Of a stretch of DNA of 64,000 nucleotides, positions 1 to 10,494 are shown piece by piece (the first letter of the stretch is position 1; every line of letters begins with the position of its first letter). Source of the stretch: Hyaloscypha bicolor E (Eukaryota; Ascomycota; Leotiomycetes; Helotiales; Hyaloscyphaceae); the NCBI RefSeq assembly GCF_002865645.1, contig NW_020194667.1, forward strand, positions 620,001 through 684,000, given 5' to 3'. The translations under genes and the position numbers were made by a program. Below the pieces are notes generated by a model. It was given only the letters and a program-made list of their open reading frames with translations. It ran no database searches and was not told where the DNA came from.

Positions 1-2050
1 CGCCGCAGGACGAGGAAGAGGTATGGTTGGTAGCGCTCTTGTCGTGTGAGCCGGCATAGGGACAACTGGTGGAGTTGCGGTTGCCAGATGTTATGTTGAA
101 TACTCTGTGAAGGAAGTCACGAAAGGCTGGAGATTTGTAGTGCTCGGCGAAAATCCTTTCGAGATCGTCGTTTTCGTTGGCGGGCGAGCCCTCCTTGCCA
201 TAGGGATGGTTAGTTGTCAGATTTTCCGCCTTGTGAGCTAAACGGTGGAGCCCTCGTTCCGTGGAGTTCTTGAACTCGGTGAGTGGCTGGGTAACCTCGT
301 TATAGGGCTCTGTGATCTTGGAGCCGATCTCGTTCTCCAGCTTCCTGACACTTTCTGGCAGACCGCGCTTGTAATGCCATGTTGGATTGAACCTGGCCGT
401 CGCGTTATGCTTTACTGGGATGGACCCTACGGCTGTGACATTATAGGTGCAGTTTTTAGTCACAGTGACAGGCGCGGTGATATGGTCATACCCTTCCCTG
501 ATTTTGGCAGCAATCTCGTCCTCAGCCTTCTTGACGCTCTCGGCGAGGTCTCTCTTGCAATATTTTGATGGATCGAAGGTGGCAGTGAAGTTGAGCTTTC
601 CAGAGGAGTAGGAATTGTGCTTATTAACCCTGACGGCGAAACGTTCGACAGCGTCTTGAATAGCACCCGTTGCGTTCTCAGTAGCATTCTTGAGTTCATT
701 GAAGGGCTTGGTGATCTCCGTTCCTATCTCATCCTCTAAATTCCTGATCCGGTCTGCAAGTTCTGGCGTTACGTCTTGCTTTGCAGAGGAAGTGCGGGAC
801 TCTTCATTGCCTTGAGCAAGAGCTCGCTTCCAATCGGAGAACCAATTAGCTTCGAGATCAACATCGGTAGTCTCATGGGATTTAGGATCCTCAAACTCCA
901 TAGACATCGATCCCTCAAAATCCCACCTTCTATCATTTCGCTTAGGGAGGCTGTTCTCATACTCAGGGAATATGAACTTGTCAAACCAAGCTGGGTCGTC
1001 TTGTCGACGCTCGAGTTCGCTAGTCTTCACGTCCCGAGTGAGACGAGCACAATCACTGACGTCCGAGAATTGTTCCGCGGGTTTCCAATCAGATTCGCCA
1101 GGACAGTAGGCCAAGGCGAATTGAGATACAGAGGTTTCGACAGACGGGGGTTGGCCGGTTAGAGAAGGGGATGCACCCGGGTTAGGTTGAGAAGCAGCGA
1201 CATCGCCGGATGTGTCTTCACTGACCGCTCGCTTCCCCAGCCCTGCCGTTAGATTCCGCACAATTCCGTTCTCCATGATTCCTCTAGCACACGCTTCCTT
1301 CCTGTGATAGCTACCATCAATCTGATAACAGAGATCCCGCAGCTTCTCGCCATGCCTCAGGGTGGCATCCCTGGTAAGGTTGAGACCATGGAGGTGGTCC
1401 TCTGCCTTGTGGATAGCGGCGACTTCGACGTGGGGAGCGTCGTACTTCCAGCCCTTGGCGCGGTACGTTCTGAGATAAGATTCAAGCTCATCGATGATTA
1501 TCTCGGCCATCTTTTCATCTAAAGTCTGGGCGGAGTTGAGAATATCGAGTCTCTTGAGTAACCCGACGGCTTTTTCGACTCGGGGATCAGAACGCTTGGA
1601 GTGCTTCTGCAAGCGTTCATGAGCTTGCTTCTCGATGCATACAGACTCCTTGAAATCAATTTTGTCCAGCAGATCGCGAAGATTTGTATTGTGGTAACCC
1701 CCATGATGGGAGCCGGAAACTGGGGGATAGCCATGTTGAGGCGAAACAGTGGTTTTGGTCTGGCTCTTCATTTCATCGCCCGGGATATTGTCGACGATGG
1801 CTAGGAAGCTCTCTGAGTTGTCTGGGTGGTTGTCGAAAGGAAGACTAGTCTTTGTTGTCTCGTGAGGATACTCAGGAATAGGCTCAATGAAACCTCTAGG
1901 TGTGACGAAAGTTGAGATCGGAGGGAGATCTTCAATTTCATGCTTTTGATTTTCGCGGGAATTCTTCTCGAGCGGCGATGACGACTGAACTGGCGCTGCA
2001 ACAGCACCGTAAGCCAGAATGGCCGAGGCGATGAACAATGTGATCTTCAT
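1..2050 (-). CDS. Secreted repeat protein, C-terminus off the window edge
   Basis: An uninterrupted frame of about 683 codons starts at the ATG at 2050 and runs off the left edge without a stop. The N-terminus (MKITLFIASAILAYGAVAAP) is a clear signal peptide, so the product is probably secreted. The rest is hydrophilic with many N-glycosylation sequons (NAT, NFT, NCT, NVT, NLT). Three related modules with the pattern V-K/R-K-x-E-x-E-I-x-x-K-I, followed by a Tyr/Phe and a Pro-Leu/Val-Thr stretch, lie near 730-770, 505-545 and 325-365. Several Lys-Arg dibasic sites (CKRDL, YKRGL, LGKRAV, HSKRSD) occur, two of them directly before modules, which suggests Kex2 processing. I do not recognise the family. 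No intron is needed. Confidence 0.75.
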   Translation of the reverse strand, partial: MKITLFIASAILAYGAVAAPVQSSSPLEKNSRENQKHEIEDLPPISTFVTPRGFIEPIPEYPHETTKTSLPFDNHPDNSESFLAIVDNIPGDEMKSQTKTTVSPQHGYPPVSGSHHGGYHNTNLRDLLDKIDFKESVCIEKQAHERLQKHSKRSDPRVEKAVGLLKRLDILNSAQTLDEKMAEIIIDELESYLRTYRAKGWKYDAPHVEVAAIHKAEDHLHGLNLTRDATLRHGEKLRDLCYQIDGSYHRKEACARGIMENGIVRNLTAGLGKRAVSEDTSGDVAASQPNPGASPSLTGQPPSVETSVSQFALAYCPGESDWKPAEQFSDVSDCARLTRDVKTSELERRQDDPAWFDKFIFPEYENSLPKRNDRRWDFEGSMSMEFEDPKSHETTDVDLEANWFSDWKRALAQGNEESRTSSAKQDVTPELADRIRNLEDEIGTEITKPFNELKNATENATGAIQDAVERFAVRVNKHNSYSSGKLNFTATFDPSKYCKRDLAESVKKAEDEIAAKIREGYDHITAPVTVTKNCTYNVTAVGSIPVKHNATARFNPTWHYKRGLPESVRKLENEIGSKITEPYNEVTQPLTEFKNSTERGLHRLAHKAENLTTNHPYGKEGSPANENDDLERIFAEHYKSPAFRDFLHRVFNITSGNRNSTSCPYAGSHDKSATNHTSSSSCG

Positions 2051-2574
2051 TTTTGCCGGATGGATAGTCGTTGGAGAATGAAGAAAAAGTGCAGATAACA
2101 TTAATTTATATATGCTGCGACTAAAAAAATTGTGTGCGAGTTCAGCACTAAGTTCAACCCGACAGGTCAACCATTCTGTATATGAATGGGCCCTATGAGG
2201 GTCTGCAACAGAAGCTACTAAAGCATTGAGGAAAGCGCGTAACTGGCAGCTATCAAGGTGGGAATGGTGGTTGAGCCAAATTGGGTAGTTGCGACCAATG
2301 ATATGCATACAGCTCTTCGCGCACCCTGTTCACCCAAGCCTTGTCACCACTCGGCGAGGTGTTAATTTGGTGGTTGCGCTGATATCATGTTGCTGTCGAA
2401 CCGCAGTTTGAAAAGGACTATATTCGACGGCTCACAAACGATCGACGAACGAGCCAACCATAAAAATCACCAAATGAAAATCCTAATGTCATCAACGCAC
2501 CACGAGGTTTTTTTTTTGTGGCTCTTGGTGGAATACATACTATACAGTAGCCTTTGGCCCCACTGACGCACCAT
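2051..2574. other. Intergenic, two genes transcribed leftward
   Basis: This is the 5' flank of the secreted protein gene and the 3' flank of SF3A3. It holds a T-run near 2509-2517 beside the SF3A3 3' end and AT-rich sequence near 2100-2130 just upstream of the secreted gene. I see no coding sequence here. Confidence 0.6.
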
Positions 2575-4122
2575 CTACAACAGGCCTTGCTTTTGCAAAT
2601 CATAGTAGACCTTCTCAGGCATAACATTACCCTCAGCATCCTCCATTTGGACCACGCTGCCCTCATCTTTCTTGCCCTTCTGTTTATCCCGCTGGATCTT
2701 ATCCCATAGCTTGACAGCATCTGCGATATCAGTGATTTCTCTGAACAGGGTCGTGTTCGTAATTCCAAGACACTTCAGTCCGTAGATATGACGTGCCTCG
2801 TTGAAATGCTTATCAAAAGCTCTTCGTCCCATGTATACGTAATTCCCACAGATCTCACACCTGAATTCAACGCCGAGACCATGTAACTTGTATAGCCAGA
2901 AAGGGATTGGTTTGCCGTCCCAAGCGAGAGGCAGTTTCAGTGGGTTGTAGATTTTGTCGTCTCCATCGGATTCATTGTCCGAGTCGTCGGCTTGTGGCGC
3001 CGCGGAAGACGACTCGGCGAAAAGGGCATCCAGTTCCATTTGCCTTTCGCGCTCGGTCATACCTTGCTTGCGCTCCACGTTGACACGGGTATCGCTCCTC
3101 TCTTGTGACATTGCTGCTGCTAATCGCTTGACCCGGAATTCTCGCTCTGCAATTGCCCGCTCCTTCAATCGCAACGTGTTCGAGCCGCGGTTCGCCGAGC
3201 CATTTGTATCATTTCCAGCTTCTTGTCGTGCTGCTCTCGCCTCGGCTGCACGAATGTGCTTCTTTCCGGTCAAATGGGCCTTATAGACATTATCGTTCTT
3301 GAACTCCTTCTCGCAATCTGCGCACCAAACTCCGTCGGTAGCAGGTCCAATTGAAGGCGCAGGGACTTCTAGCTTCCAGCCAACAACATCATTATCATTC
3401 CACGCCTTGTCAAAGTCTTCATCGAAGCTCTTAATCAGCTTCTCCAAGTCTTCGAGTGGTCTGGTACGCCGCATAAAACTTTCCAGATACTTCGCCAGTT
3501 CTCCCACATAGTTGAAGTATTGGTCGGTCATTTTGTCCGGTCGCTTGATGGATAATTGTGGAGGTACGAATGAGTCAAAGGCGTCGAGGTATTGTAGGTA
3601 CGTAAGTCGCTTGATGCTGGGAAGGTTGAGGTAGAGTTCGTGAATTGTCGTCAGATCCATGAATTTCCCAAAAGCTTCTTCGCCAGTGAACATGTTGTCA
3701 ATCTCATAGGTTGTTGTCTCTCCTTCGCCCAGTGTCCTCTTCTTATATGCCCTCTCAAGATTCTCGACAGGTTCGTTAGGATACCGCTGGTGGAAGGACT
3801 TGATATCTGCCATCTGCTTATAGAACTCCTCAAGGGGCTCTCCTGTAGATATTGCCTGGATCTCCTTCGTTCGACTACCATCTGCGTCTTTGTAGATGTC
3901 GAGTAGCCGTTTCGATTGATCTTGAATTCGGTCGAGGAAGCCAGCAATCTGGTGGTCCCGATTCAATCTTTCGCGGACCTTGGCACCCAATATTAGCTTA
4001 TGATCAGTCTGATTTTGGCCGGAGCGTCCCACATGTCGCGGCTCTTCAGCAACACGATCACTGATAGCTTGCTCGAGCCTCTCGAGATCTTCGTGGAGGA
4101 ATCTCTGCTCCTCTAAAATCAT
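2575..4122 (-). CDS. sap61: Splicing factor 3A subunit 3 (SF3a60/Prp9 type)
   Basis: This 515-residue intronless protein is the fungal SF3A3, a component of the U2 snRNP SF3a complex that acts in prespliceosome assembly in the nucleus. The N-terminus (MILEEQRFLHEDLERLEQAI) matches the conserved start of the family. A U1-like C2H2 zinc finger (CADCEKEF then H-x5-H) lies near residue 270. The C-terminal matrin-type finger begins at residue 422 (CEICGNYVYMGRRAFDKHF) and is followed by the conserved H-x-x-G-L-K-C-L-G-I block. A basic and acidic stretch separates the two. The gene is divergent from FAL1 across 307 bases. Sap61 is the fission-yeast name; Prp9 is the budding-yeast one. Confidence 0.95.
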   Translation of the reverse strand: MILEEQRFLHEDLERLEQAISDRVAEEPRHVGRSGQNQTDHKLILGAKVRERLNRDHQIAGFLDRIQDQSKRLLDIYKDADGSRTKEIQAISTGEPLEEFYKQMADIKSFHQRYPNEPVENLERAYKKRTLGEGETTTYEIDNMFTGEEAFGKFMDLTTIHELYLNLPSIKRLTYLQYLDAFDSFVPPQLSIKRPDKMTDQYFNYVGELAKYLESFMRRTRPLEDLEKLIKSFDEDFDKAWNDNDVVGWKLEVPAPSIGPATDGVWCADCEKEFKNDNVYKAHLTGKKHIRAAEARAARQEAGNDTNGSANRGSNTLRLKERAIAEREFRVKRLAAAMSQERSDTRVNVERKQGMTERERQMELDALFAESSSAAPQADDSDNESDGDDKIYNPLKLPLAWDGKPIPFWLYKLHGLGVEFRCEICGNYVYMGRRAFDKHFNEARHIYGLKCLGITNTTLFREITDIADAVKLWDKIQRDKQKGKKDEGSVVQMEDAEGNVMPEKVYYDLQKQGLL

Positions 4123-4429
4123 CCTTGCTTCTTGTCACGATCAGGCTCTGGTGGTGAAGACGATCTAACCAGAAGAGGAGGTTGAGAAATTTCGTTTGAA
4201 GAGAAAATCGAAGGAGGACGTTTGCTATGGTTGCGTTTTGGTGTTGTGAGGTTGAACAGGTCGATTTTCTTCCTCGAGGCTCGGCGAGCTTTTGCGCCGA
4301 CCAATCATTTCGCGCCCATTGAATGGCGCTAAAATATTTAAAGCAGGCTGGGGAAGGATCATTCGGCTTCAAACCTTCAAGCAAGAAGCCACAACAAGAT
4401 ATCACGCAAATCCGAACTAAATCACAATC
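4123..4429. promoter_or_regulatory. Bidirectional promoter of SF3A3 and FAL1
   Basis: The only sequence between two divergent start codons is 307 bases long, so both RNA-processing genes must share it. It contains a CCAAT box at 4301-4305, an AT-rich TATA-like stretch near 4333-4341 and CT-rich sequence close to SF3A3. CCAAT is the known site of the fungal HAP complex; its use here is inference. Confidence 0.6.
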
Positions 4430-5727
4430 ATGGCAGACGGTATTGATCGCAAGGCTGATGAGAGGATGGAGTTCACGACCTCCAAGGACGTAACCGTCGC
4501 ACCGACGTTCCAAGACAGAAAGTACCCTTTTCTCTGTCTCGTGGAGTCTGCTAACTCTTGACCAACAGTGCATCTCAAAGAGAACCTCCTCCGTGGTATT
4601 TACGCATACGGCTACGAGTCTCCTTCTGCCGTCCAGTCCCGAGCAATCGTGCAAATCTGCAAGGGCCGCGACACCATCGCTCAGGCGCAATCTGGTACAG
4701 GAAAGACAGCTACTTTCTCAATCAGCATGCTGCAAGTCATCGACACCGCGGTCCGCGAAACCCAAGCCCTCGTCCTATCGCCTACCCGAGAACTTGCGAC
4801 CCAGATTCAGTCGGTTGTGATGGCCCTGGGAGATTATATGAATGTTCAATGTCATGCTTGTATTGGAGGCACCAATGTTGGAGAGGATATTCGCAAACTT
4901 GATTATGGACAGCATATTGTTTCTGGCACACCTGGGCGAGTTGCCGATATGATCCGCCGACGGAATCTTCGAACCCGCCATATCAAGATGCTCGTCCTTG
5001 ACGAGGCTGACGAATTGCTGAACCGGGGCTTTAGAGAGCAAATCTATGATGTCTACCGCTACCTCCCTCCTGCGACTCAGGTCGTCGTCGTTTCCGCTAC
5101 CCTCCCATACGATGTCCTCGATATGACTACGAAATTCATGACTGACCCCGTACGCATTCTGGTCAAGCGTGATGAATTGACTCTGGAAGGTCTCAAGCAG
5201 TACTTCATTGCTGTTGAGAAGGAAGAATGGAAGTTCGACACGCTCTGCGATCTCTATGATACCCTTACCATCACACAAGCGGTTATTTTTTGCAACACGC
5301 GCAGAAAGGTAGATTGGTTGACAGATAAAATGCGCGAGGCCAATTTCACGGTGTCATCCATGCATGGAGAGATGCCGCAAAAGGAGAGAGACAGCATCAT
5401 GCAAGACTTCCGCCAGGGCAACTCGAGAGTCTTAATTTCTACCGATGTTTGGGCTCGTGGTATCGATGTTCAACAAGTCTCGTTGGTCATCAACTACGAT
5501 TTGCCGAGCAATCGCGAGAATTACATCCATCGCATTGGTCGCAGCGGTAGATTCGGACGGAAGGGTGTTGCTATCAACTTTGTCACAAGCGAGGATGTCA
5601 GGATCTTGAGAGATATTGAGTGTAAGTTTGGCTTGGTCTCTTAAGGAATTTTACTAATTACTTAATAGTGTACTACTCAACTCAGATTGATGAGATGCCA
5701 ATGAACGTTGCGGATCTCCTTACCTAA
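4430..5727 (+). CDS. fal1: ATP-dependent RNA helicase FAL1 (eIF4A-III)
   Basis: This is the DEAD-box helicase FAL1/eIF4A-III, the exon-junction and ribosome-biogenesis homologue of eIF4A. Motifs in order are AQSGTGKT (I), PTRELA (Ia), [12 protein letters not shown] (II), SATLP (III), RGIDVQQV (V) and [11 protein letters not shown] (VI). Exons are 4430-4517, 4569-5621 and 5669-5727, giving 399 residues, as I recall for fungal FAL1. Intron 2 (5622-5668) is canonical. Intron 1 must begin with GA (GAAAGT) rather than GT to restore the conserved FQD-MHLKE junction and keep frame; the GT at 4522 would shift the frame. The start follows ATCACAATC and sits in the shared promoter context with SF3A3. 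Confidence 0.95.
4518..4568 (+). other. Apparent GA-AG intron in FAL1
   Basis: The 51-base intron has a branch-point-like CTAAC at 4551-4555 and a CAG acceptor, but its donor reads A|GAAAGT, as if the T of GTAAGT had become A. No GT donor combined with a nearby AG acceptor preserves the helicase frame. It is either a rare GA-AG intron, a mutation or a sequence error. Confidence 0.65.
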
Positions 5728-6168
5728 TTTGGGTGAAGTGATTTGAGGAATGGGAATCAAGTGCGAAAGTAAACAGCTGCGTGCATGGGCACGTCAGGGC
5801 ACGTAGCTACGTGGGAGGAAAAGGCAAAGTCTACAAAAGTAAGAAACCTTTCAGTGGAACGGATTTCAGAGCTTAGCTGACATTGATTATGCAAGACCTG
5901 AAATTAAATCGCAATTTTTCTTTCTCCAGAGCTTAGGATGGATGGACAGCAAGCCGAATTCCGATTATGTTCACAATACCAAGCAATACCACCTCCTGTT
6001 TGCAGTTCTAATACCTTCAACGTGACACGTCCATCCCCGACCAAGAAATGTAGACCCACTCCAATCGCTAACGCGAGCCAAAATTCAGACCCGCGAAATC
6101 ACCTCAACAGGGATCTCGCTTTCTAGCTCCATCTCCAAGGTATACCCAACCTCATGATAGCAATAACT
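5728..6168. other. Intergenic between convergent genes
   Basis: FAL1 and the CCCH gene converge here, so this holds their two 3' ends. A 62-codon open frame at 5938-6126 has no recognisable features and I do not call it. Confidence 0.5.
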
Positions 6169-7631
6169 TCAAGGAACACCGTGGCCATACATACACTGAT
6201 CATCATCGCAATCGCCTCTCTTGCGCAGGGTATAACAGGCACCCTGCCGTGCAACTAACCACTGAGCATCATACTGCTCCGGGCTCAAAGGCCTCGGATA
6301 ATTATGGACCCTTTCACAAGAACCTCTCTTCTGACAATCGGAACGCAAATAGTGCCAACTACACAAATTTCGTTCTCTCATCTCCTGCAAAAGACGTTTC
6401 TCCACACTCAAAACTTTATCAATGCGCTTCCCCGCAGCAGTCCGAAAGATCGGACGTAACCTCCCACAGTTGCTAACTGGTTTCTCTTTGATGGGAGCAG
6501 ACGCCTCGGCCGTGATTATGTCCAAGGTTTGCTGGATAGTGCTCCCTGACAGTTGGCGAACTCTGCCATCCATTGGGACCTGTGACACCCGAGGTGAGTT
6601 GTTCTGAGAAAAGAGAGGCTCAAAGAGACGAGTAGCTCGGAAACCTAGAGCACTCATGTCCGACCTTACATGACCGGCGAAAAGGAGAGTAATGCGCTCA
6701 GAAGACTGCGCTGCATGGTGTCTAAGATCCGGAACATAACCTGCGTCATGGCAGCAGGCAAGCAATGTATGCTCACACTGGGGATTGCCGATGTGAAAAT
6801 CGAGCACCTCTACTAAGATCAGCACTCGATTCCGTAACCTGAAGGATGCGGGCACAGTTACTTCTCAACTTATTATCCGCTTCCTCTCTCCCCGAACCAA
6901 CGTCGACGAAGTCGACAAGGGGATACCGCCGCGTGAACCCGAGCCAAAACTGGGCCATATCACTAACGGAACTCAACTTCCTGTCTCTTACACACGCTTG
7001 CGCCAATCCACTCAGATTGGCATAGGCCTTCACCATTACGGGCACGGCCTTAGGGTCATCGATCGTGGAACCGAGAGATGACAGATACTCTCGAACTTTC
7101 TCCATGAACTGATCTGCGGCAGCCTGCCCTCCAACCGAACCACGCGACAGATACTTCTCATGGAACTGATATGTCAATAAGGTTGCAAAGGTTGAGGAAT
7201 CGTCTTACCAGGTAATTATCCGCATCTGCATCGATTAACACAAGCACAAACCGTGCTTGTTCCTGCCATAGAATAAGTCAACAGCTGTGCAATGGTCAAG
7301 ATATGCGAACCATGGACGATAAACGGTCCCGCAACGTCGCAGACTTGTCCTGCCATACACGGCGTGCTTCTTTCTCGCTCTCCAAATCGGCTTTGAGAAT
7401 CGACGCTTCTCTGGCACTTTCATTCGCTACAGTATCAAGCCGCGCCGTTACAGCGTCAAGCTTCGCTAGGATTTCCTGCGGCAAGAATTTTGAGCAGCCT
7501 TCGGACGGAAAGTTGTCGGTAACCATACCTCTACTAATTTCGTTCTCTGTTCTTCCAGTGTCAGAAAGCCTTTGAACCGAGTTCGATAGTCCATCCCTGG
7601 CACCGGTCGTGAATCCATATTTGGATTTCAA
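6169..7631 (-). CDS. Tandem CCCH zinc-finger protein with NYN-like core
   Basis: Four exons (7631-7311, 7262-7209, 7165-6862, 6809-6169) join in phase to give 439 residues. An N-terminal coiled coil (LPQEILAKLDAVTARLDTV and on) precedes a fungal-specific core with the block FVLVLIDADADNYL, then VMVKAYANLSGL, FVDVGSGREEADNKLR and CCHDAGY. This arrangement is typical of the fungal family annotated as C-x8-C-x5-C-x3-H zinc finger protein (DUF7923-like), and the acidic residues resemble PIN/NYN nuclease folds. Two C-terminal fingers follow: C-x8-C-x5-C-x3-H and C-x8-C-x4-C-x3-H. An RNA-binding or RNA-processing role is inferred from the fingers. The exact start is uncertain. Confidence 0.82.
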
Positions 7632-8527
7632 ACCAGGAAGGCAATGGAAATTTTTGTGTCATGATTTGGAAAGAGCCTCCTTTTGGGGTTGGGCATAGGT
7701 TACACAACATAAGGCGCTAGAAACGTGGCCCGGCTCAGGTTATTTCTACCCACTGAGGCTCGATTGACGGCTTACGCTTTGAGATGGGTGCATATGCGGC
7801 TCGCTGAGGAGAGTAGACTTGATTTGGAGAGAGAGAGGGGGGGGGTTGCAGGAGCGCGAAGAAGAAATCTCATACTCGCCATTGGAGGAAGCGAAAGTTG
7901 AAAGCTTGGATAACTTCATGGATGCTGCACCTTGCAAGGCGATTTGGCAAGAAGTTTTAATATCTCATAATGAAATAAATGTACAGCTCACCTCAAGGAT
8001 ATTGAGATCGAATCCGGAGAGATGAAGTCCGCTCGGACAAGCAATCTTCAGTGTCTAGTCTTGGGGCCCCAAACAATCCAATTCTCAATCTCGAATTTCT
8101 CGCGAGCAAATAGAGGATCACAAAATCCCTTTGCGTACGAGAAGATCGGAAAAACGTGGTTGTCAAAGATCCACTTTTCCCCTAGCCCCTTGTCCGATTT
8201 GGGATCGCTCTTACCCCTATTTCTTGTTCACGTGATTTTGCACCTCGTAAACTTTGGACATCCCAAATACCTTTTCGGACAAATCGCTGCGAAGATATGC
8301 TTAATCAAACTTTTGAGCCTTGCAAGGTCTCTTTGGAATACTCGCATCACTCATTTCATGCGCAGTGGTGAGGGTCTGACGTGAGAAGTCATCAATCCAG
8401 CTAAACTTGGCGGCGCCACCATGCTCAGCCGCAGGCGCGAAAATAGAACACCTTTCTGTGAAACATCAAAAGCACCAAAACATGAATTGACGACGCCAAA
8501 CGGCGTTCAACGCGACTTCGGAGAATT
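7632..8527. other. Divergent intergenic region
   Basis: This lies between the CCCH gene and the ferroportin gene, which are transcribed away from each other. It holds a GA-rich tract ending in a run of about nine G near 7829-7847. Two open frames (7819-8025 and 8022-8384) show no domain, no supporting splice sites and no homology I recognise, so I leave it as promoter and spacer DNA. Confidence 0.5.
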
Positions 8528-10494
8528 ATGAAGGCGATGGTACCACGGATCGAGATCACTAGGCCTAGCAAGAGTGAAGCTCCGGACGATGCTGTGTGGA
8601 GGAACAGAGCGGGAGAACCGATGGATGACGCGGGTGATGAGGAGCCGAGGTATAGCCAGGAGACGATTGATGAGCTGGAGTCGTCAGTGAGTGGGATGTC
8701 GAGTGAGCTAGGCGGCAAGAGGACAAGTTGGGAGGAGAAGATGAAATGGTGGAAGGTTTACGCGCTGCACTTTCTGTTCATGTGGAATTCGAGAACGTTT
8801 GAATATGTTTCGGTAAGTTGTTCCCAACTCCCTGGACGAATTGGTACTGATTGAGAAGATATTTCTTGTCGCCAGGGCTTTTCCACAGAGCCTTACTGCT
8901 ACGTCGATAAAGTAAGTCATGGTACATTTAAAGAAGGTCACGTGCTAAGAATGCTTCAGGGGCATTACATCTACTGTGTCAGGGTTGTTGTTTTCATCTG
9001 CTGTGGGGAACTGGATCGATCGCTCTCCATCTCGGCTACGTACTCTGCTCACCACTATCTGCTTCAATCATGCTGCTGTGGTCGTCTCGTACATTTGCTG
9101 GCTATCGATGCCTGTGCCAGGAGAGGGAACCACACATTCTGAAAGTTCATTTTCAAATTTCCAGAAGGGCGTTGTGTTTGGAATCATCCTCTTGCTAGAT
9201 GTTATCCACGATCTTGGGGCAATCGGCAACAGATTGTCCCTTGAAAGAGACTGGGTTCCTATCTTGGTTGGCCATATCACGCCAGACATCAACTACGGCC
9301 TCACAGAAGTCAACGCGGTGATGACCAGGATTGACCTGGTTTGTAAGCTTGTTGCGCCCTCTTTGTTACCCGTGATCATATCAGCTTGGAACTCTCGAAC
9401 AAGATGGATCTTAGTCTTGGCTGTATTGACCGCGGTTTTCTGGGTGCTGGAAGTTTGGTGTGCACGCATCATCGCCAAAGAAAACTTAGAACTAGACGTC
9501 CCAAAGATGCCCTCACATGATTCAGCAACAGAAGAGGATCTTGCAATGGAGGATCGATACAACCATCTCAGGCCTGGATTGCAATCTCTGCCGCAGAAGA
9601 TGTACTTTATATTGTACCAAGATCCTGCTGTACGATTGAGGCACTACTTTTCGATTCCAATGTGGCCAGCTTCTATCGCTTCCGCATTGCTGCAGCTCAC
9701 TGTTCTTGCGTATTCTGCCACACTCATCACATATCTGCTGGAAATCGGCTTCTCGCTGTATTCCATCACCATTGCAAGAGCTTCTGGCGCCATCATGGCT
9801 TTGTCCAGTACAGTCATAACGCCAGCTCTTGTTGGTCACATGCGAAAGAGACTGAGTCGGAACAGGTTCAGTGGTGGGCAAAGAGAAGATAAAGATAATG
9901 ATGAGATTGAGGGTAAAGCTGTACGAACCGTCGGCTTGTGGGGTATTTCTTGCCAATTCACATGTCTCGTAAGTTCTGGGCATTCACTTTCTAATATGGC
10001 CTTTCACTAACAAAGCACAGATCCCAATCGTTCTATTGCTCTGGAATCTTTCGCCAAAATCTTCGGAACAAACAACAACTTCACCAACAATTCGGGAAGC
10101 CACCACCTACGACACAAGCAAAACCGCCTCCTTACCACCAATCATCCCCATCACACTCTTTGCCTTCCTATCTCTCTCGCGAGTAGGTCACTTCATGGTC
10201 CACCTCATGGTCCAAGAACTAGGGCAAGTCGAGATCCCGGCCTCGCAACGATCCACCTTTGCCGGCACAGAACAATCGTTCAATTCTCTGTTTGCATTGT
10301 GTCATTGGGCTGCGACTGTGGGATGGAACCGTCCTGATCAATTTAGATACTTAGCGTTGGGAAGTGTTCTGGTTTGTGGATTGGGAGTGGGTGTCTTTGC
10401 TTGGTGGGAAAGGAAACCGATCCGGAGAGAGGTGGCGAGGTATGAGAGTATTGCTATGGGTAATGTGACCCCTGAAGACGATGAGGAGGATTGA
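8528..10494 (+). CDS. Ferroportin-type iron transporter (SLC40 family)
   Basis: Four exons (8528-8812, 8859-8911, 8960-9968, 10021-10494) join in phase to 606 residues. After an acidic cytosolic N-terminus come membrane segments beginning at WKVYALHFLFMWNSRTFEY, then SGLLFSSAVGNWIDR with its short loop arginines, LVCKLVAPSLLPVII, and a C-terminal half with LAYSATLITYLLEIGFS and GHFMVHLMVQELGQVEIP. The WNSRTFEY start, the GNWIDR loop and the QE-x-x-Q-x-E-I-P segment are features of ferroportin (Pfam Ferroportin1). The family exports ferrous iron or other divalent metals in animals; fungal members are little studied, so substrate and membrane are inferred. All introns are canonical GT-AG. Confidence 0.88.
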
